64,000 nucleotides of DNA, taken from contig NZ_AOLY01000040.1 in the NCBI RefSeq assembly GCF_000336635.1, positions 89,544-153,543 on the forward strand, given 5' to 3'. Below, in pieces: positions 26,687 to 35,435 of this stretch. Made by a program: the position numbers and the translations under genes. The DNA is from Haloarcula japonica DSM 6131 (GTDB taxonomy: Archaea > Halobacteriota > Halobacteria > Halobacteriales > Haloarculaceae). How positions within the stretch are numbered: position 1 is the first letter of the stretch; the number at the start of each line of letters is the position of its first letter. Under the pieces are notes generated by a model. It was not told the DNA's origin and ran no database searches. It saw only the letters and a list, made by a program, of their open reading frames with translations.

Positions 26687-27301
26687 TCATTCGGAGTGGC
26701 AGTCGCAGCCACCCTGTTCCAGAAACGTCACAATATCGTAGCTACGGCCGCAGTCCTCACACAGTACCTGTACCTCGTTGATGATGTTGAAATCGCCTGC
26801 CGAGATGGCGTCGTTCTTTTCGAGGCTCTCGATAGTCTGCCTCGCTACAGCGGTGGTTCGGCCCCGGAGACGCTGTATTGTGTTGATGGCGTTTTCTTTC
26901 CGCTCTGCCGGCGTCTGCTCGGGTCTGGCCGCCCCACGGTCGTTCTTGAGATAGCGATACACGGTCTGGTGGGAGATAAAGTCGCCCATAACCGAGTCGA
27001 TATCGACCCCGCTCTGTTCGAGACGGGAGCGTATGAGCGGGGCGTCCGCGTCATCTTCACGAAGTGACTGATAGACCTGTTGGATGTCGCCACTCAATGT
27101 CGGAGCGTCGCTCCCTTCGATGGCGGACTCGAGCACCGATTGATTGAAATAGTCGGCGAGGTCTCGGGTACTTTCTTCCTCTCCGTCGGCGCCGACCCAC
27201 CGATCTTCGAGTTCTGCACCCATCCCGACAAGATCGTATTCTCGAATTACGGCATCGACCTTGCTCGTTCCCCCACCGGACTGTGAGTCGTCTGTGGTCA
27301 T
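26687..27301 (-). CDS. rdfA: Rod-determining factor RdfA family protein
   Basis: A 204-residue protein matching the haloarchaeal RdfA family: SKVDAVIREYDLVGMGAELEDRW at the N-terminus, STRDLADYFNQSVLESA, RLRGRTTAV, and a C-terminal cysteine cluster CEDCGRSYDIVTFLEQGGCDC likely to bind zinc. RdfA is required for rod shape in Haloferax. The ATG at 27301 is chosen; the frame extends 23 codons upstream without family resemblance. Nearby genes for an actin homologue and a tetraspan protein suggest a shape-related group, though they are not in one operon with it. Confidence 0.82.
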   Translation of the reverse strand: MTTDDSQSGGGTSKVDAVIREYDLVGMGAELEDRWVGADGEEESTRDLADYFNQSVLESAIEGSDAPTLSGDIQQVYQSLREDDADAPLIRSRLEQSGVDIDSVMGDFISHQTVYRYLKNDRGAARPEQTPAERKENAINTIQRLRGRTTAVARQTIESLEKNDAISAGDFNIINEVQVLCEDCGRSYDIVTFLEQGGCDCHSE

Positions 27302-27415
27302 GATCCGATATAAATGAACGCCATAGTTACTAAACACTCCCGCATACCGGGAGGATTGTCGAGGACTCACACGGAGAGATGTATCAGGCCCGTACTCTGG
27401 AACAAGTTGGCCGAT

Positions 27416-27600
27416 TCACGAACTGAATTGCTCATCTGATTCGGATACAGGCTCGCGAACCCACGTCACTGGGACCGGGGACTGCCGGACGATTTTGGCG
27501 CTGACACCTCCCATGACGTACCTGCTGAAATCAGTCTGTCCGTGTGTCGGCATAACGATGCAGTCAATGTCGGACTGTTTGCTGTAGTCGACTATCGTTT
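27416..27600 (-). pseudogene. Universal stress protein (UspA), C-terminal fragment
   Basis: The minus strand reads DYSKQSDIDCIVMPTHG, then VMGGVSAKIVRQSPVPVTWV before a stop at 27416. This is the ATP-binding C-terminal third of a UspA domain (usually G-x2-G-x9-G(S/T)). There is no start and the rest of the domain is missing: the frame loses resemblance at about 27600, where a truncated DoxX-like gene begins on the other strand. The juxtaposition marks a deletion or recombination junction. Confidence 0.75.
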
Positions 27601-27910
27601 TGTGCGGGTGCCGGAACTATTCGTCCAGATCGTGTCACCGGTCTTGCCGGCACCACTTGCGCTGGTGTATCTGTCCGGCGTCGCCGAAACCGCTGTCGGG
27701 CTCAGCCTGTTGGTACCCTGGACGCGTTCGTACGCTGCATGGGCGACGATCGCATTGTCCGTCGCAATCTTTCCCGCGAACGTCGATATGGCTGTGTCCA
27801 TGGTCACCATCGAGGGGACCGGTGGCGGCGATCCCTCTGTGCTGGTCCGCTGGGCACGGTTGCCGCTGCAGGGCGTGTTACTCCTCTGGAGGTACTGGTA
27901 CACCGACTGA
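27600..27910 (+). pseudogene. DoxX-like membrane protein, 5'-truncated
   Basis: Reads ELFVQIVSPVLPAPLALVYLSG, then AETAVGLSLLVPWTRSYAAW, FPANVDMAVS and a terminal helix ending LLLWRYWYTD. This covers roughly the last three transmembrane helices of a DoxX/DUF-type quinone-linked membrane protein; the first helix and start region are replaced by UspA remnant sequence. An ATG-like start in frame at 27542 would add unrelated residues. Probably non-functional. Confidence 0.65.
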
Positions 27911-28470
27911 GCGTGGAGAACGCCCCGAGTGGCCGGGCCGGTTCGACCGTATTTCATCGTCTACGATGGATTTGAACGACGCTGTCGTCGTCGGTTTTGG
28001 GGTGACGCTGTCGGCGTGGACATGATGGGTAGCCAGCGTCGCTGGGTCGCAACAACCAAATCAAGCGATGCCACTGCGGTCCTATGGGTATCGCCATCTA
28101 GAGTGAGACACAAAGGATCTCTCAACCCGGCCGAGAGGGCCGCTCACCGCCATCATCAGAGCCATGCCGAGACTCAGAACAACCGCGAGCGACCGCCAGT
28201 TTTCAGCGGATATCCGCTTGGAATGACGCAACGCGACGCCCGTGTCCACGGCGGCGGAGTTATCCGTGAAGAGGACACACGGCACAGATGATATTTGGTT
28301 TCTTGCGCTTCCAAGGTTCCGGGGATCTGCTTTGCCAGATTAGACATGAATGGGTACCGATTGGAACCCAGCATATATCTACACTACATGTGAGTTTGCG
28401 TTAATGACATATAGATGCACTGTATATTCATAAGACATATTTGTAATTACAGCATAGATACGGTGTCGAC
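27911..28470. other. Intergenic stretch with possible coding remnant
   Basis: No confident gene. On the minus strand, 28082-28285 could encode a polar segment followed by one hydrophobic helix (SLAVVLSLGMALMMAVSG), perhaps the end of a lost membrane protein. The last 100 bases are AT-rich and probably hold the promoter of the gene at 28471. Confidence 0.4.
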
Positions 28471-28821
28471 ATGCCCTCCAAGAGTCCTAAACTTCTCTCG
28501 ACGAACAGTGAACAGTGGCGTCTGGCGCATGAAGACCTCCACATCAGAAACACCAGCGATACCAAACATGATGTCCGCATAGAAATATACGATAGTGAGG
28601 TGTGTTGTCATACAGCCCACTATCAGCTCTTGCCAGGCCAGTCCGGCTGTTCGGTCAACTTGCTACAGGCTGGCTGCTACAGGGTTAAAGCCGTTCTCGA
28701 TCGACAACACGAATCAGTCGCTGCCGTGACAGTCTCTGACGAGCCCGAACGGACTATCTTCGTCCACATTCAGAACGACGGGCTCACCATCAAGGAGGGA
28801 GTGACTCCCTCGCGTCCCTGA
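28471..28821 (+). CDS. Hypothetical beta-rich protein (116 aa)
   Basis: A 116-residue protein I do not recognise. Alternating hydrophobic strands (DVRIEIYD, CYRVKAVLD, SVAAVTVSD, RTIFVHIQN) suggest a small beta-sandwich, with four cysteines (VCCH, SGCSV, GCYRV). There is no signal peptide, so it is probably cytoplasmic. It lies 93 bases ahead of the tetraspan protein gene on the same strand and might be linked to it. Confidence 0.65.
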   Translation: MPSKSPKLLSTNSEQWRLAHEDLHIRNTSDTKHDVRIEIYDSEVCCHTAHYQLLPGQSGCSVNLLQAGCYRVKAVLDRQHESVAAVTVSDEPERTIFVHIQNDGLTIKEGVTPSRP

Positions 28822-28913
28822 ACTAGCGTGTCGCCTCTCTCTCCCGCAGGTAGGATCGAACGAAATGGGGTAAGCCCATCTTTAACACCCATCGGAATCA
28901 AATAACAAATGGA

Positions 28914-29870
28914 ATGAGCTCTGCATCTACATCGGACAGGTCCCCCGAATCTGCCGACCCAGTGTCGGGCTATCGCGACACGCTTGCGTCGATTTATCAC
29001 GAATATGTCGGCGAACCAGCTAAAGAGCGAGATATCTATGTTGGGTTCGGACTCTTTTTTGCTGGAGTTACGCTTTCAATCGTCGGCTTCTGCCTCTTCC
29101 TGTACAGTAACGTTCTGGTGTCCGGGAGCGCACCGTACTGGCAAATTCGTGAGGTTGCGCTCGTCGTCGGATTCGTCGGACTGCCCTCCGTGCTGTTGAG
29201 CGTCGTCGTACTCCTCCCAGTCGGTTTCAAGACCCGGGTCGTCAGTGCCACCGGCACGCTGTTCTGTCTCGCCGCAACGATAATTCTGGTTAGCGTCTTT
29301 CCGTATGGATGGACGAACAGTGGCGGAATCAACGGCAGCGTCTGGACGATCAGCGTTTACGCCACTGGCTTAGTCATGCTTGCGGCCTCAACAGGAGCGG
29401 CGCTGGTTGCACACTACCTCGAGAAAGCGGCAACCCCGAGCGACTCAACTGGTTCAGTCGAGTCGGCCGAGAGCGAGTCAGAGTCTATCAGCAAGGCAGA
29501 TGTGGACGACGATATCGAACAGGCACTAGATGGAGCGGAACTATCGTGGGGTGGTGTCGAACAGCAGCCCAAAACTAAGCGGCTAAATCTGGATATGCCA
29601 GAAACGGACTCTGACCTCGATCGGACGGCTATCGAGAATTCAGAGGCGACCACGACACGAGCCGACAGCAATGATGTTGATGACGCAGTAGATGGACTCA
29701 GGCAACTACAGGGAGGCGAATCAAAGACGGAGCGAAGCACCGGTACCGAAGAACAGGTCAATGCTCTCACGCAGTTTCGAAATGAGCAGGGCGAAGATGA
29801 CGATGTAGAAACCGGTGTCAAAGAGCAACGAAGCATTGTTACTCGTCTTCGGTCACTGTTCTTTGAATAG
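28914..29870 (+). CDS. Four-helix membrane protein with long acidic cytoplasmic tail
   Basis: A 318-residue protein. YVGEPAKERDIYVGFGLFFAGV opens the first of four transmembrane helices (about 42-165). The remaining 150 residues are acidic and probably disordered, with short hydrophobic motifs (LSWGGVEQQP near 210, VTRLRSLFFE at the end) that could bind partners. It resembles a conserved haloarchaeal family (DUF7139-like) with the same plan; I recall the haloarchaeal division protein CdpA being of this general type, so division or shape is a candidate role. TTTAAC about 30 bases upstream marks the promoter. The actin homologue follows. Confidence 0.7.
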   Translation: MSSASTSDRSPESADPVSGYRDTLASIYHEYVGEPAKERDIYVGFGLFFAGVTLSIVGFCLFLYSNVLVSGSAPYWQIREVALVVGFVGLPSVLLSVVVLLPVGFKTRVVSATGTLFCLAATIILVSVFPYGWTNSGGINGSVWTISVYATGLVMLAASTGAALVAHYLEKAATPSDSTGSVESAESESESISKADVDDDIEQALDGAELSWGGVEQQPKTKRLNLDMPETDSDLDRTAIENSEATTTRADSNDVDDAVDGLRQLQGGESKTERSTGTEEQVNALTQFRNEQGEDDDVETGVKEQRSIVTRLRSLFFE

Positions 29871-30035
29871 ACTGTCTGCTCACTACAGACACTCCGCTGT
29901 GGTCCTCTCGTTGCGTGGGGTTAAATCATAGTAATATGTTCCTACGAACCATCCCGTCTATTTCGATAAATAACATGTAACCTACTGCAACAAAACAAGA
30001 TAGTTTTTTCAACTTGGTGGGAGGAATACAACTGT

Positions 30036-31064
30036 ATGCCCCAAGGTCTCGATGTCGGTACGATGAACCTCCTGTCTGCACGGCAAGATGGTAACGAAAC
30101 GGTATTCGTGCAGCAGCGGAACTCCTTCGTCGAAATTGACTACAGCGACATGGCCGAACAGATGCTGTCGAGAAGTGATGTTCTCCACATCCGCAAGGAT
30201 GATCGGGTCTACATCGTTGGCGATGACGCCCTGAATTTCGCGAACATCTTCAGTGAGGAGACACGCCGCCCGATGCAAGCCGGGATTCTCTCAAGCGACG
30301 AGCAATCAGCTATTCCGATGATTAAGCTCATTACTGAACAGGTGGTGGGACAGCCGGAGTTCCCGAATGAGCGCCTGTTTTTCTCGGTTCCCGCGGACCC
30401 AATCGATGCCGATGTCTCGACGCTATATCATCAAAAGACGATTGAATCCCTCCTCACTGATATGGGCTACAGCCCGGAACCGATCAATGAAGGGATGGCC
30501 GTCATCTACTCCGAGCTTGCCAACCGTGAGTTCACTGGCCTCGGTATCAGCTTTGGCGCTGGGATGACCAACGTCTGTCTGTCATACTATGCAGTCCCCG
30601 TAATGAAGTTCTCCATCGCACGCGGTGGCGACTGGATCGACGAGCAGGCTGCACAGGCGACTGGCACGCCCGTCGATAAGGTCACCTCGGTTAAAGAAGA
30701 GGACTTCGCACTCAACTTCGAGACGGACGTCGGCGGTATCGAAGGTGCACTGAGTATCTATTACGACAATCTCCTCGACTATGTCATCGAGAACATCATC
30801 AGTGAAGTCGATGAGGAAGATGTCGAGGAGGGACTGGATGTCCCGGTTGTCGTGACTGGTGGGACATCCAGTCCTGACGGCTTCGAAGAGTTGTTCGCCG
30901 AACGGATCAACGAATCCGAGATACCGTTCTCAATCAGCGACGTCCGCCAAGCCGAGAATCCACTATATAGTGTCGCACAGGGCGCACTCGTCGCAGCGCG
31001 GTCGGAAGAAGAGCGCGAGGGGCAAAACGAGCAGGCCGAAGAATCTGAAACCCCCGCCGAATAA
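30036..31064 (+). CDS. Haloarchaeal actin homologue (salactin/volactin type)
   Basis: A 342-residue actin/MreB-superfamily ATPase. The phosphate-1 loop is [12 protein letters not shown], phosphate-2 is [14 protein letters not shown], and the adenosine motif is [13 protein letters not shown]. An acidic C-terminal tail follows residue 320. Salactin and volactin, its closest described kin, form dynamic filaments that affect shape and growth. A GGGAGGA ribosome site lies just before the ATG. It sits downstream of the tetraspan membrane protein (166 bases), and is followed by a convergent zinc-ribbon gene. A plasmid-borne paralogue may serve this replicon or a specialised form of the cell. Confidence 0.82.
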   Translation: MPQGLDVGTMNLLSARQDGNETVFVQQRNSFVEIDYSDMAEQMLSRSDVLHIRKDDRVYIVGDDALNFANIFSEETRRPMQAGILSSDEQSAIPMIKLITEQVVGQPEFPNERLFFSVPADPIDADVSTLYHQKTIESLLTDMGYSPEPINEGMAVIYSELANREFTGLGISFGAGMTNVCLSYYAVPVMKFSIARGGDWIDEQAAQATGTPVDKVTSVKEEDFALNFETDVGGIEGALSIYYDNLLDYVIENIISEVDEEDVEEGLDVPVVVTGGTSSPDGFEELFAERINESEIPFSISDVRQAENPLYSVAQGALVAARSEEEREGQNEQAEESETPAE

Positions 31065-31154
31065 CGGCCGGTCTCGAACAGAAGCACTGTTCGCCGGCGT
31101 CAGTCGAGACATACTACTGGTCCCCGTCCCGGGCAATACAACTGACGTCGGACG

Positions 31155-31628
31155 CTACTCAGTTTCTTTCTCGCTTTCCTCGGCTTCAGTCTCCATGTCT
31201 TTGCTATTCTCATCGTTCTCACCGGATTTGGCTGTAGCCTCTCCGCTTTGTTCAATATCGCTCTCGTCGATAACACGGTTCAGTTCGTCAGCAGCGTCCT
31301 GCCGGAACCCGTTAGCGTCAGACCCTATAGATACACCCACCGCGACACCAGCCTGTTCAAGCGAGAACTCTGGTCGGTCTGTGGACTTGTCCTGTTCCGG
31401 AATCGGGATGCTGGGTGTACGGCCAGTGTTTTCGGGTCTACCGGGGTTAGAATCAGGGTTCTGGTTGAACCGAGCGAGAGCGAACTCCCAGGACTCTGGG
31501 GGGGAGGCCTCGTTGTGATGCGACGCAGAGATGTCTGCGAAGCCGCACGATTCACAGACGATAGCTGTCTGGTCAACGGTCGCAAGCGTATACGTGCTGA
31601 GGTCGGATTCGCAGCGGGGACACCGCAT
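31155..31628 (-). CDS. Zinc-ribbon protein with acidic tail (157 aa)
   Basis: A 157-residue protein with an N-terminal zinc ribbon (MRCPRCESDLST then IVCESCGFAD) followed by a Pro-rich linker and a strongly acidic C-terminus (Glu-rich last 40 residues). The segment ESWEFALARFN after the ribbon may be a short binding helix. Such proteins are common in haloarchaea and usually unassigned. Convergent with the actin gene and divergent from the gene at 31722. Confidence 0.72.
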   Translation of the reverse strand: MRCPRCESDLSTYTLATVDQTAIVCESCGFADISASHHNEASPPESWEFALARFNQNPDSNPGRPENTGRTPSIPIPEQDKSTDRPEFSLEQAGVAVGVSIGSDANGFRQDAADELNRVIDESDIEQSGEATAKSGENDENSKDMETEAEESEKETE

Positions 31629-31721
31629 ACTAGCTCATCCGTGCCTCTGCTATACAATGGTTCCGTCAGCTATCGCCGTCTAGGGAACGAGTTATGAGAT
31701 GGGCGACCGATGTTGGTGGTG

Positions 31722-32408
31722 ATGCCGGAGATCGAGATTACGGACGCACAACAGGATGACTTGACGTCGATTCGGGAGGATCTTGAAGACGCGTTCATCG
31801 AGACGTACGGGCACATTCGTACGCAAGATGTCGTTGCCTACCTCCTCGATACATACACACCGCCGGACCAACTGGAAGACGAGCAAGGCCTGAGCCGTAC
31901 CGACTACGAACGAATCGCCTCGGCTGAGTATCCGGAACTCCAACACATCGCGTCCGAGGTGCCGGAAGTTCCCGGAAGCGGGATTGAGGCCGACGAGATG
32001 CGGGGGAAGCTACTCGCAGCACTTGGAACGAGTGAACTTGCGGATCGCCTCGCGGATATCGAACCTGAAAGAAGAGCGAACGAGAGGGGTGAGGAGGCGG
32101 CCGCCGGCCCAACTATGCCAGGGGACGCGCCAGACGACGGACGTGGCGTCGCACAGCACGATACGCCGACACAAACTACACCGTCATCTGAGACCATCGA
32201 AAGCGCCGGCGCGGCCGAGTCGGACGCGGCAGCTGACGACACTCCGAGCGCCCTTTCCGCTGCCAACCGTTTGCTAACCGAACATGACGAGAAGTGGACC
32301 CGGTCAGACGAGAACGACGAACCATACGAAGTCACACTTCCCGACGGTTCAACGGTGAGCGTCCGGACGAGAGACGACGTACGAAAACTGCTGTTTCAAA
32401 ACTACTGA
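31722..32408 (+). CDS. Hypothetical protein with helical head and disordered middle (228 aa)
   Basis: A 228-residue protein not recognised. The N-terminal 95 residues look helical (ITDAQQDDLTSIREDLEDAF, VVAYLLDTY). Residues 100-180 are Ala/Asp/Thr-rich and probably disordered. The C-terminus forms a small folded piece (YEVTLPDGSTVSVRTRDDV). I use the ATG at 31722 rather than an upstream TTG. It shares a 93-base divergent gap with the zinc-ribbon gene, suggesting joint control near the actin homologue. Confidence 0.7.
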   Translation: MPEIEITDAQQDDLTSIREDLEDAFIETYGHIRTQDVVAYLLDTYTPPDQLEDEQGLSRTDYERIASAEYPELQHIASEVPEVPGSGIEADEMRGKLLAALGTSELADRLADIEPERRANERGEEAAAGPTMPGDAPDDGRGVAQHDTPTQTTPSSETIESAGAAESDAAADDTPSALSAANRLLTEHDEKWTRSDENDEPYEVTLPDGSTVSVRTRDDVRKLLFQNY

Positions 32409-32476
32409 ATGGGCTTTCCTCGCGAAAACACTGTGTGACGTTGGCTCTCTCAACGGGGTTACGTCCCATCGAGCGC

Positions 32477-33241
32477 CTACGACTCACTATCTGAGACGTC
32501 CTCGAGGTAGCCCACCCGACACTGTGGGCAAACGTCACCGGTAAAGAACGACGATTCACTCACGGGGAGTTCGAACTCGCACCTCGGACACTGATACATC
32601 GGAACTGAGTCGTTTGTGGTACTCTCTGAGCGGTCCGCCGAGTACGAATGTCCGTCTCGATCGTTTCCAATATCCGGTTCTTCGAGGGTTTCAGACGACG
32701 GTTCTGTCGTGTCTGTAGCAGCATCATCAATGATGACTGCATCGTCGTTATTCGATGGCGTGTAGCTGTCGTCATCTGGCTCCTCTGTCTCCGACAGTAT
32801 CACGGCGTCATCAGTCGTTTCCAGAAGCGTCGATTCGGTCACCGACGATGACTCGTCACTCGCCTCCACATCTGGAGCTGTTTCTGCCACATTGTCTGAC
32901 GCGGCCATCGTCGATGCGGGTGATTCGTTCGGTTCCGTTTCGTCCGCTGCCTGCACCGGGTCTCTCGCTTCGGTCTTGACCTCCGCGTTCTCTCTCACCC
33001 CCGCTGGCCTCTTGTTTTCGGTTCTGTGTTCGACTTCATCCGCCCTCTCGGCATTCGCTTTTGATTCCTCTATGGTGGATATCAAGCCTTGATTCTCAGA
33101 GATATCTCGGATATGCTCACAGCGGTCGCAAGACTTGTATTCCCGAACCGTTAGAACAGTGCCACGCTGACCTTCGTCATACGACTCCTCTATCATCGAC
33201 TCCCCGAAGTCGTGTCCAAATAGCTCACAACGCAGTCCCAT
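32477..33241 (-). CDS. Haloarchaeal protein with N- and C-terminal zinc sites
   Basis: A 254-residue protein. The start MGLRCELFGHDFGE, then SCDRCEHIRD, match a conserved haloarchaeal N-terminal domain (DUF7093-like) with paired cysteines. The centre is about 150 residues of acidic low-complexity sequence. The end is a second zinc site (YQCPRCEFELPV then DVCPQCRVGYLE). I start at the ATG 33241, because the 63 extra codons upstream do not resemble the family. It may be an adaptor holding two partners. Convergent with the gene at 31722. Confidence 0.72.
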   Translation of the reverse strand: MGLRCELFGHDFGESMIEESYDEGQRGTVLTVREYKSCDRCEHIRDISENQGLISTIEESKANAERADEVEHRTENKRPAGVRENAEVKTEARDPVQAADETEPNESPASTMAASDNVAETAPDVEASDESSSVTESTLLETTDDAVILSETEEPDDDSYTPSNNDDAVIIDDAATDTTEPSSETLEEPDIGNDRDGHSYSADRSESTTNDSVPMYQCPRCEFELPVSESSFFTGDVCPQCRVGYLEDVSDSES

Positions 33242-33488
33242 GCACGGCCATTTGCTTCGTACGATTAAGAATGTATTCACCAGCAGTGACATCTCTGTCG
33301 CGTTAGACGCAGGTGAAAACGTGTCTGTGAGCAGTCTCGCCCCGTCGCTAAAGGGAATTACTGATAGAGACGGCTGACCCTTCAAAATATTTAGCCCGAG
33401 GAAGACGACAAGTAGCGCGGCTGGTTTCACTCATCGATACGACGACCCGAGCACCGCTGAAAGTTGGCTTTCGAATTTCTCGGCACCT

Positions 33489-33651
33489 ATGCCAGAAATC
33501 AGCGACTTCCGCGGACATAGAGACTGAATTGAGTTGCGTTTTGTGGAGCGTGCACGGACACCCGAGTCGGTGATGGCGCTGGTCACTGGGCAACCCGTGG
33601 AGACTCAGGCAATTATCCTGGTGATCCGGGTCCGAGATCCTGCTCAGTGAT
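33489..33651 (+). pseudogene. IS6-type transposase N-terminal fragment
   Basis: Reads MPEISDFRGHRD, a TGA stop, then IELRFVERARTPESVMALV, which matches the start of haloarchaeal IS6-like transposases (EIDLDFVERxRTPxxxMxLG). The following residues do not resemble the family and end at 33651. The rest of the element is lost. A second, longer relic of the same family lies at 56030-56712. Confidence 0.65.
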
Positions 33652-33917
33652 TTATAAAACCGAACATTCAGTGGTGGTTGCGGGTCGCTGGAATACATTC
33701 CCGAAGAACTACCGGCTTGTAGAGGGGTTTTCAGCGACATTGCCTGTGTGAGAAACCGCTGGATAGAATCAGTTAAATTATTGTATCTTACAACCGTACG
33801 CTTGTTATATCATGATGTGGGAATTTGGACCTGTAAATTCAAGCTATACTATAAGAGAACTATTTCATGTTCTCACATAGCCGGATGTAGCGTATTCAAT
33901 AGCGCGTCCGGTCTCGT

Positions 33918-34319
33918 TCATTTGAGATGCTCGTAGCCCCAACTCTCCAGTATTGAAGCCACAGTGTCGGGATTCTCTGCCGCCAGTTCGACGAACGCCT
34001 CACGCAGATCCGTTACCGAGACATCCTTTGATCGCATACCGAGTTCATCGGCCACGTCAGCCCTCACTTGGTCCTCTAATTCGGCGTATTCGTCACGGAG
34101 GAAAGCGACGTGTTCGTTATCTCGATCTTCTTTGACCGTCTGCCGGCGAATGACGTACGGGATTTCGTCTGTACTCATGCTGTCAGTGGTGTCGCTTTCG
34201 GATTCGGATTGAGAGCCGGCTGTCGTCTCAGGTGTTGTCTCCAGTGCCGGGTCGTCTTGCTCGTCGGTCGTATCCTCGGCGAACGGGTCCTCTCCGGGGC
34301 CTTCTTTCATTCCCGCCAT
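33918..34319 (-). CDS. ParA partner protein, copy 1 (133 aa)
   Basis: A 133-residue protein coded directly after parA copy 1 with no gap (TAA then ATG). The first 50 residues are acidic and low-complexity. The C-terminal 80 form a conserved domain: IPYVIRRQTVKEDRDN, then helices ending ILESWGYEHL. The same domain ends the 172-residue partner of the second parA (56793-57311): PY-(V/F)-hydrophobic-RR, RDN, ADELG/ASELG, TD-x-RE and a final GY. It is not a ParB or ribbon-helix-helix protein that I recognise. By position it is the likely DNA-binding or adaptor subunit of the partition complex. Confidence 0.72.
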   Translation of the reverse strand: MAGMKEGPGEDPFAEDTTDEQDDPALETTPETTAGSQSESESDTTDSMSTDEIPYVIRRQTVKEDRDNEHVAFLRDEYAELEDQVRADVADELGMRSKDVSVTDLREAFVELAAENPDTVASILESWGYEHLK

Positions 34320-35189
34320 TTACGCCACCTCCTCGATAGCGCCGGGTTCCGGTGGGTTCGGGGCTTCAATCCCGGCTTGTGCTTCCAGGTAGCGAGCCAA
34401 TCGGTCGTATTGTGCCAACGTTTCGACCTCGTAGTCACGTCGGCGGTCGCGATGATCCCGGATGTACGTGAACGCCGAACACTGCTGTGCCCACGAACCT
34501 TCCATCAGGGAAGTACGGTCGCCGAAGATCTCTGGCGTCGAATACGGGATCTCGTTAAGGATGCGCTTCTGGTCGTTCGTTCCCTTCACGCCGACTGGGA
34601 CGGCGGCAAGGACGCCCACATCGATTTCAAGCGTGTCTTCAAGCCCGGAAACGAGCTGTTCTAACCCCTCAACAGCGGCTTGGCCCTTCGCGCTCGGTTC
34701 GACTGGGATAACCAACGACCGTGTGGCGTTGATAGCGTTGTGTAGGTGTGGGCCTTCCGTCGCCGGAGGGTCACAAATCAGCACATCGTACTCGTCACGA
34801 ACGCCAGCATCGGCAAGCGTGCTGAGTAACGCGGCGTGAATATTGAACGCATCCCCGACAGCGGCAGCCTGGTCCTGTTCGCGGCGGAGCCAGTCCCCGA
34901 GATCGGCGAGTTGGTTGTGTTCAGCGATGACGTCGACGCCGTGTTCAGCGGTGACGATGAGGTCCTCAAAGTCACCTTTGGGCCGGTTGATCATATGCCG
35001 GGCGAGATGGTCGACGTCTTTCGAGCGGTCCTTGTCGACGCCAAACAGCCGCGAGAGATTCCCCTCTTGCGGATCTAGTGGGACGACCAGTGGCTTGAGA
35101 CCGGCGCGGGCGTGCGCAACGGCGAGGTTCGCGGCGGTCGTCGTCTTGCCGACGCCGCCGGCCTCGCTGTAGGTGCTGTATGAGAGCAT
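34320..35189 (-). CDS. parA: ParA-family partition ATPase, copy 1
   Basis: A 289-residue ParA/MinD-type ATPase for plasmid segregation. The Walker A region is SEAGGVGKTTTAANLAVAHA: the catalytic loop is kept, but the signature lysine of KGGxGKT is replaced by Ala. Walker A' VVPLDPQEGNLS and Walker B DVLICDPPATEG follow. TTATTTG 25-31 bases before the ATG is a leaderless TATA box, and the 13-base repeat array begins only 8 bases further upstream. Followed without a gap by its partner. Length is as expected for a small chromosomal-type ParA without an N-terminal HTH. Confidence 0.88.
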   Translation of the reverse strand: MLSYSTYSEAGGVGKTTTAANLAVAHARAGLKPLVVPLDPQEGNLSRLFGVDKDRSKDVDHLARHMINRPKGDFEDLIVTAEHGVDVIAEHNQLADLGDWLRREQDQAAAVGDAFNIHAALLSTLADAGVRDEYDVLICDPPATEGPHLHNAINATRSLVIPVEPSAKGQAAVEGLEQLVSGLEDTLEIDVGVLAAVPVGVKGTNDQKRILNEIPYSTPEIFGDRTSLMEGSWAQQCSAFTYIRDHRDRRRDYEVETLAQYDRLARYLEAQAGIEAPNPPEPGAIEEVA

Positions 35190-35227
35190 AGCTGGTTGTT
35201 ATAGTCTCCCGTTCAAATAACCTATTG

Positions 35228-35318
35228 GTTGAATCTTCTGGTTCAATCAATCGGTTCAACTAATCGATTCAACGAGGTGGTTCAATCGATTGGTTCAACC
35301 ATGCAGTTCAAGTAGCAA
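35228..35318. repeat. 13-base repeat array upstream of parA copy 1
   Basis: Seven direct repeats with core GGTTCAAY start their GTTCAA (or GTTGAA, GATTCAA-shifted variants) at 35228, 35241, 35254, 35267, 35280, 35293 and 35306, exactly 13 bases apart. An extra GTTCAA at 35211 is out of register, next to the TATA box. This is the likely centromere (parS-like site) and also an operator for parA, because it abuts the promoter. Confidence 0.75.
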
Positions 35319-35435
35319 TACAAACCGGCAAAAATACTGTCAGGACACACTGCTGGCGGGTTGCGTCTGGTCATCCGGGTCGCTGTAAGAATAGTACCAT
35401 GGCTTAAGTACACAACCGCACTACAGAGGAGTCGA

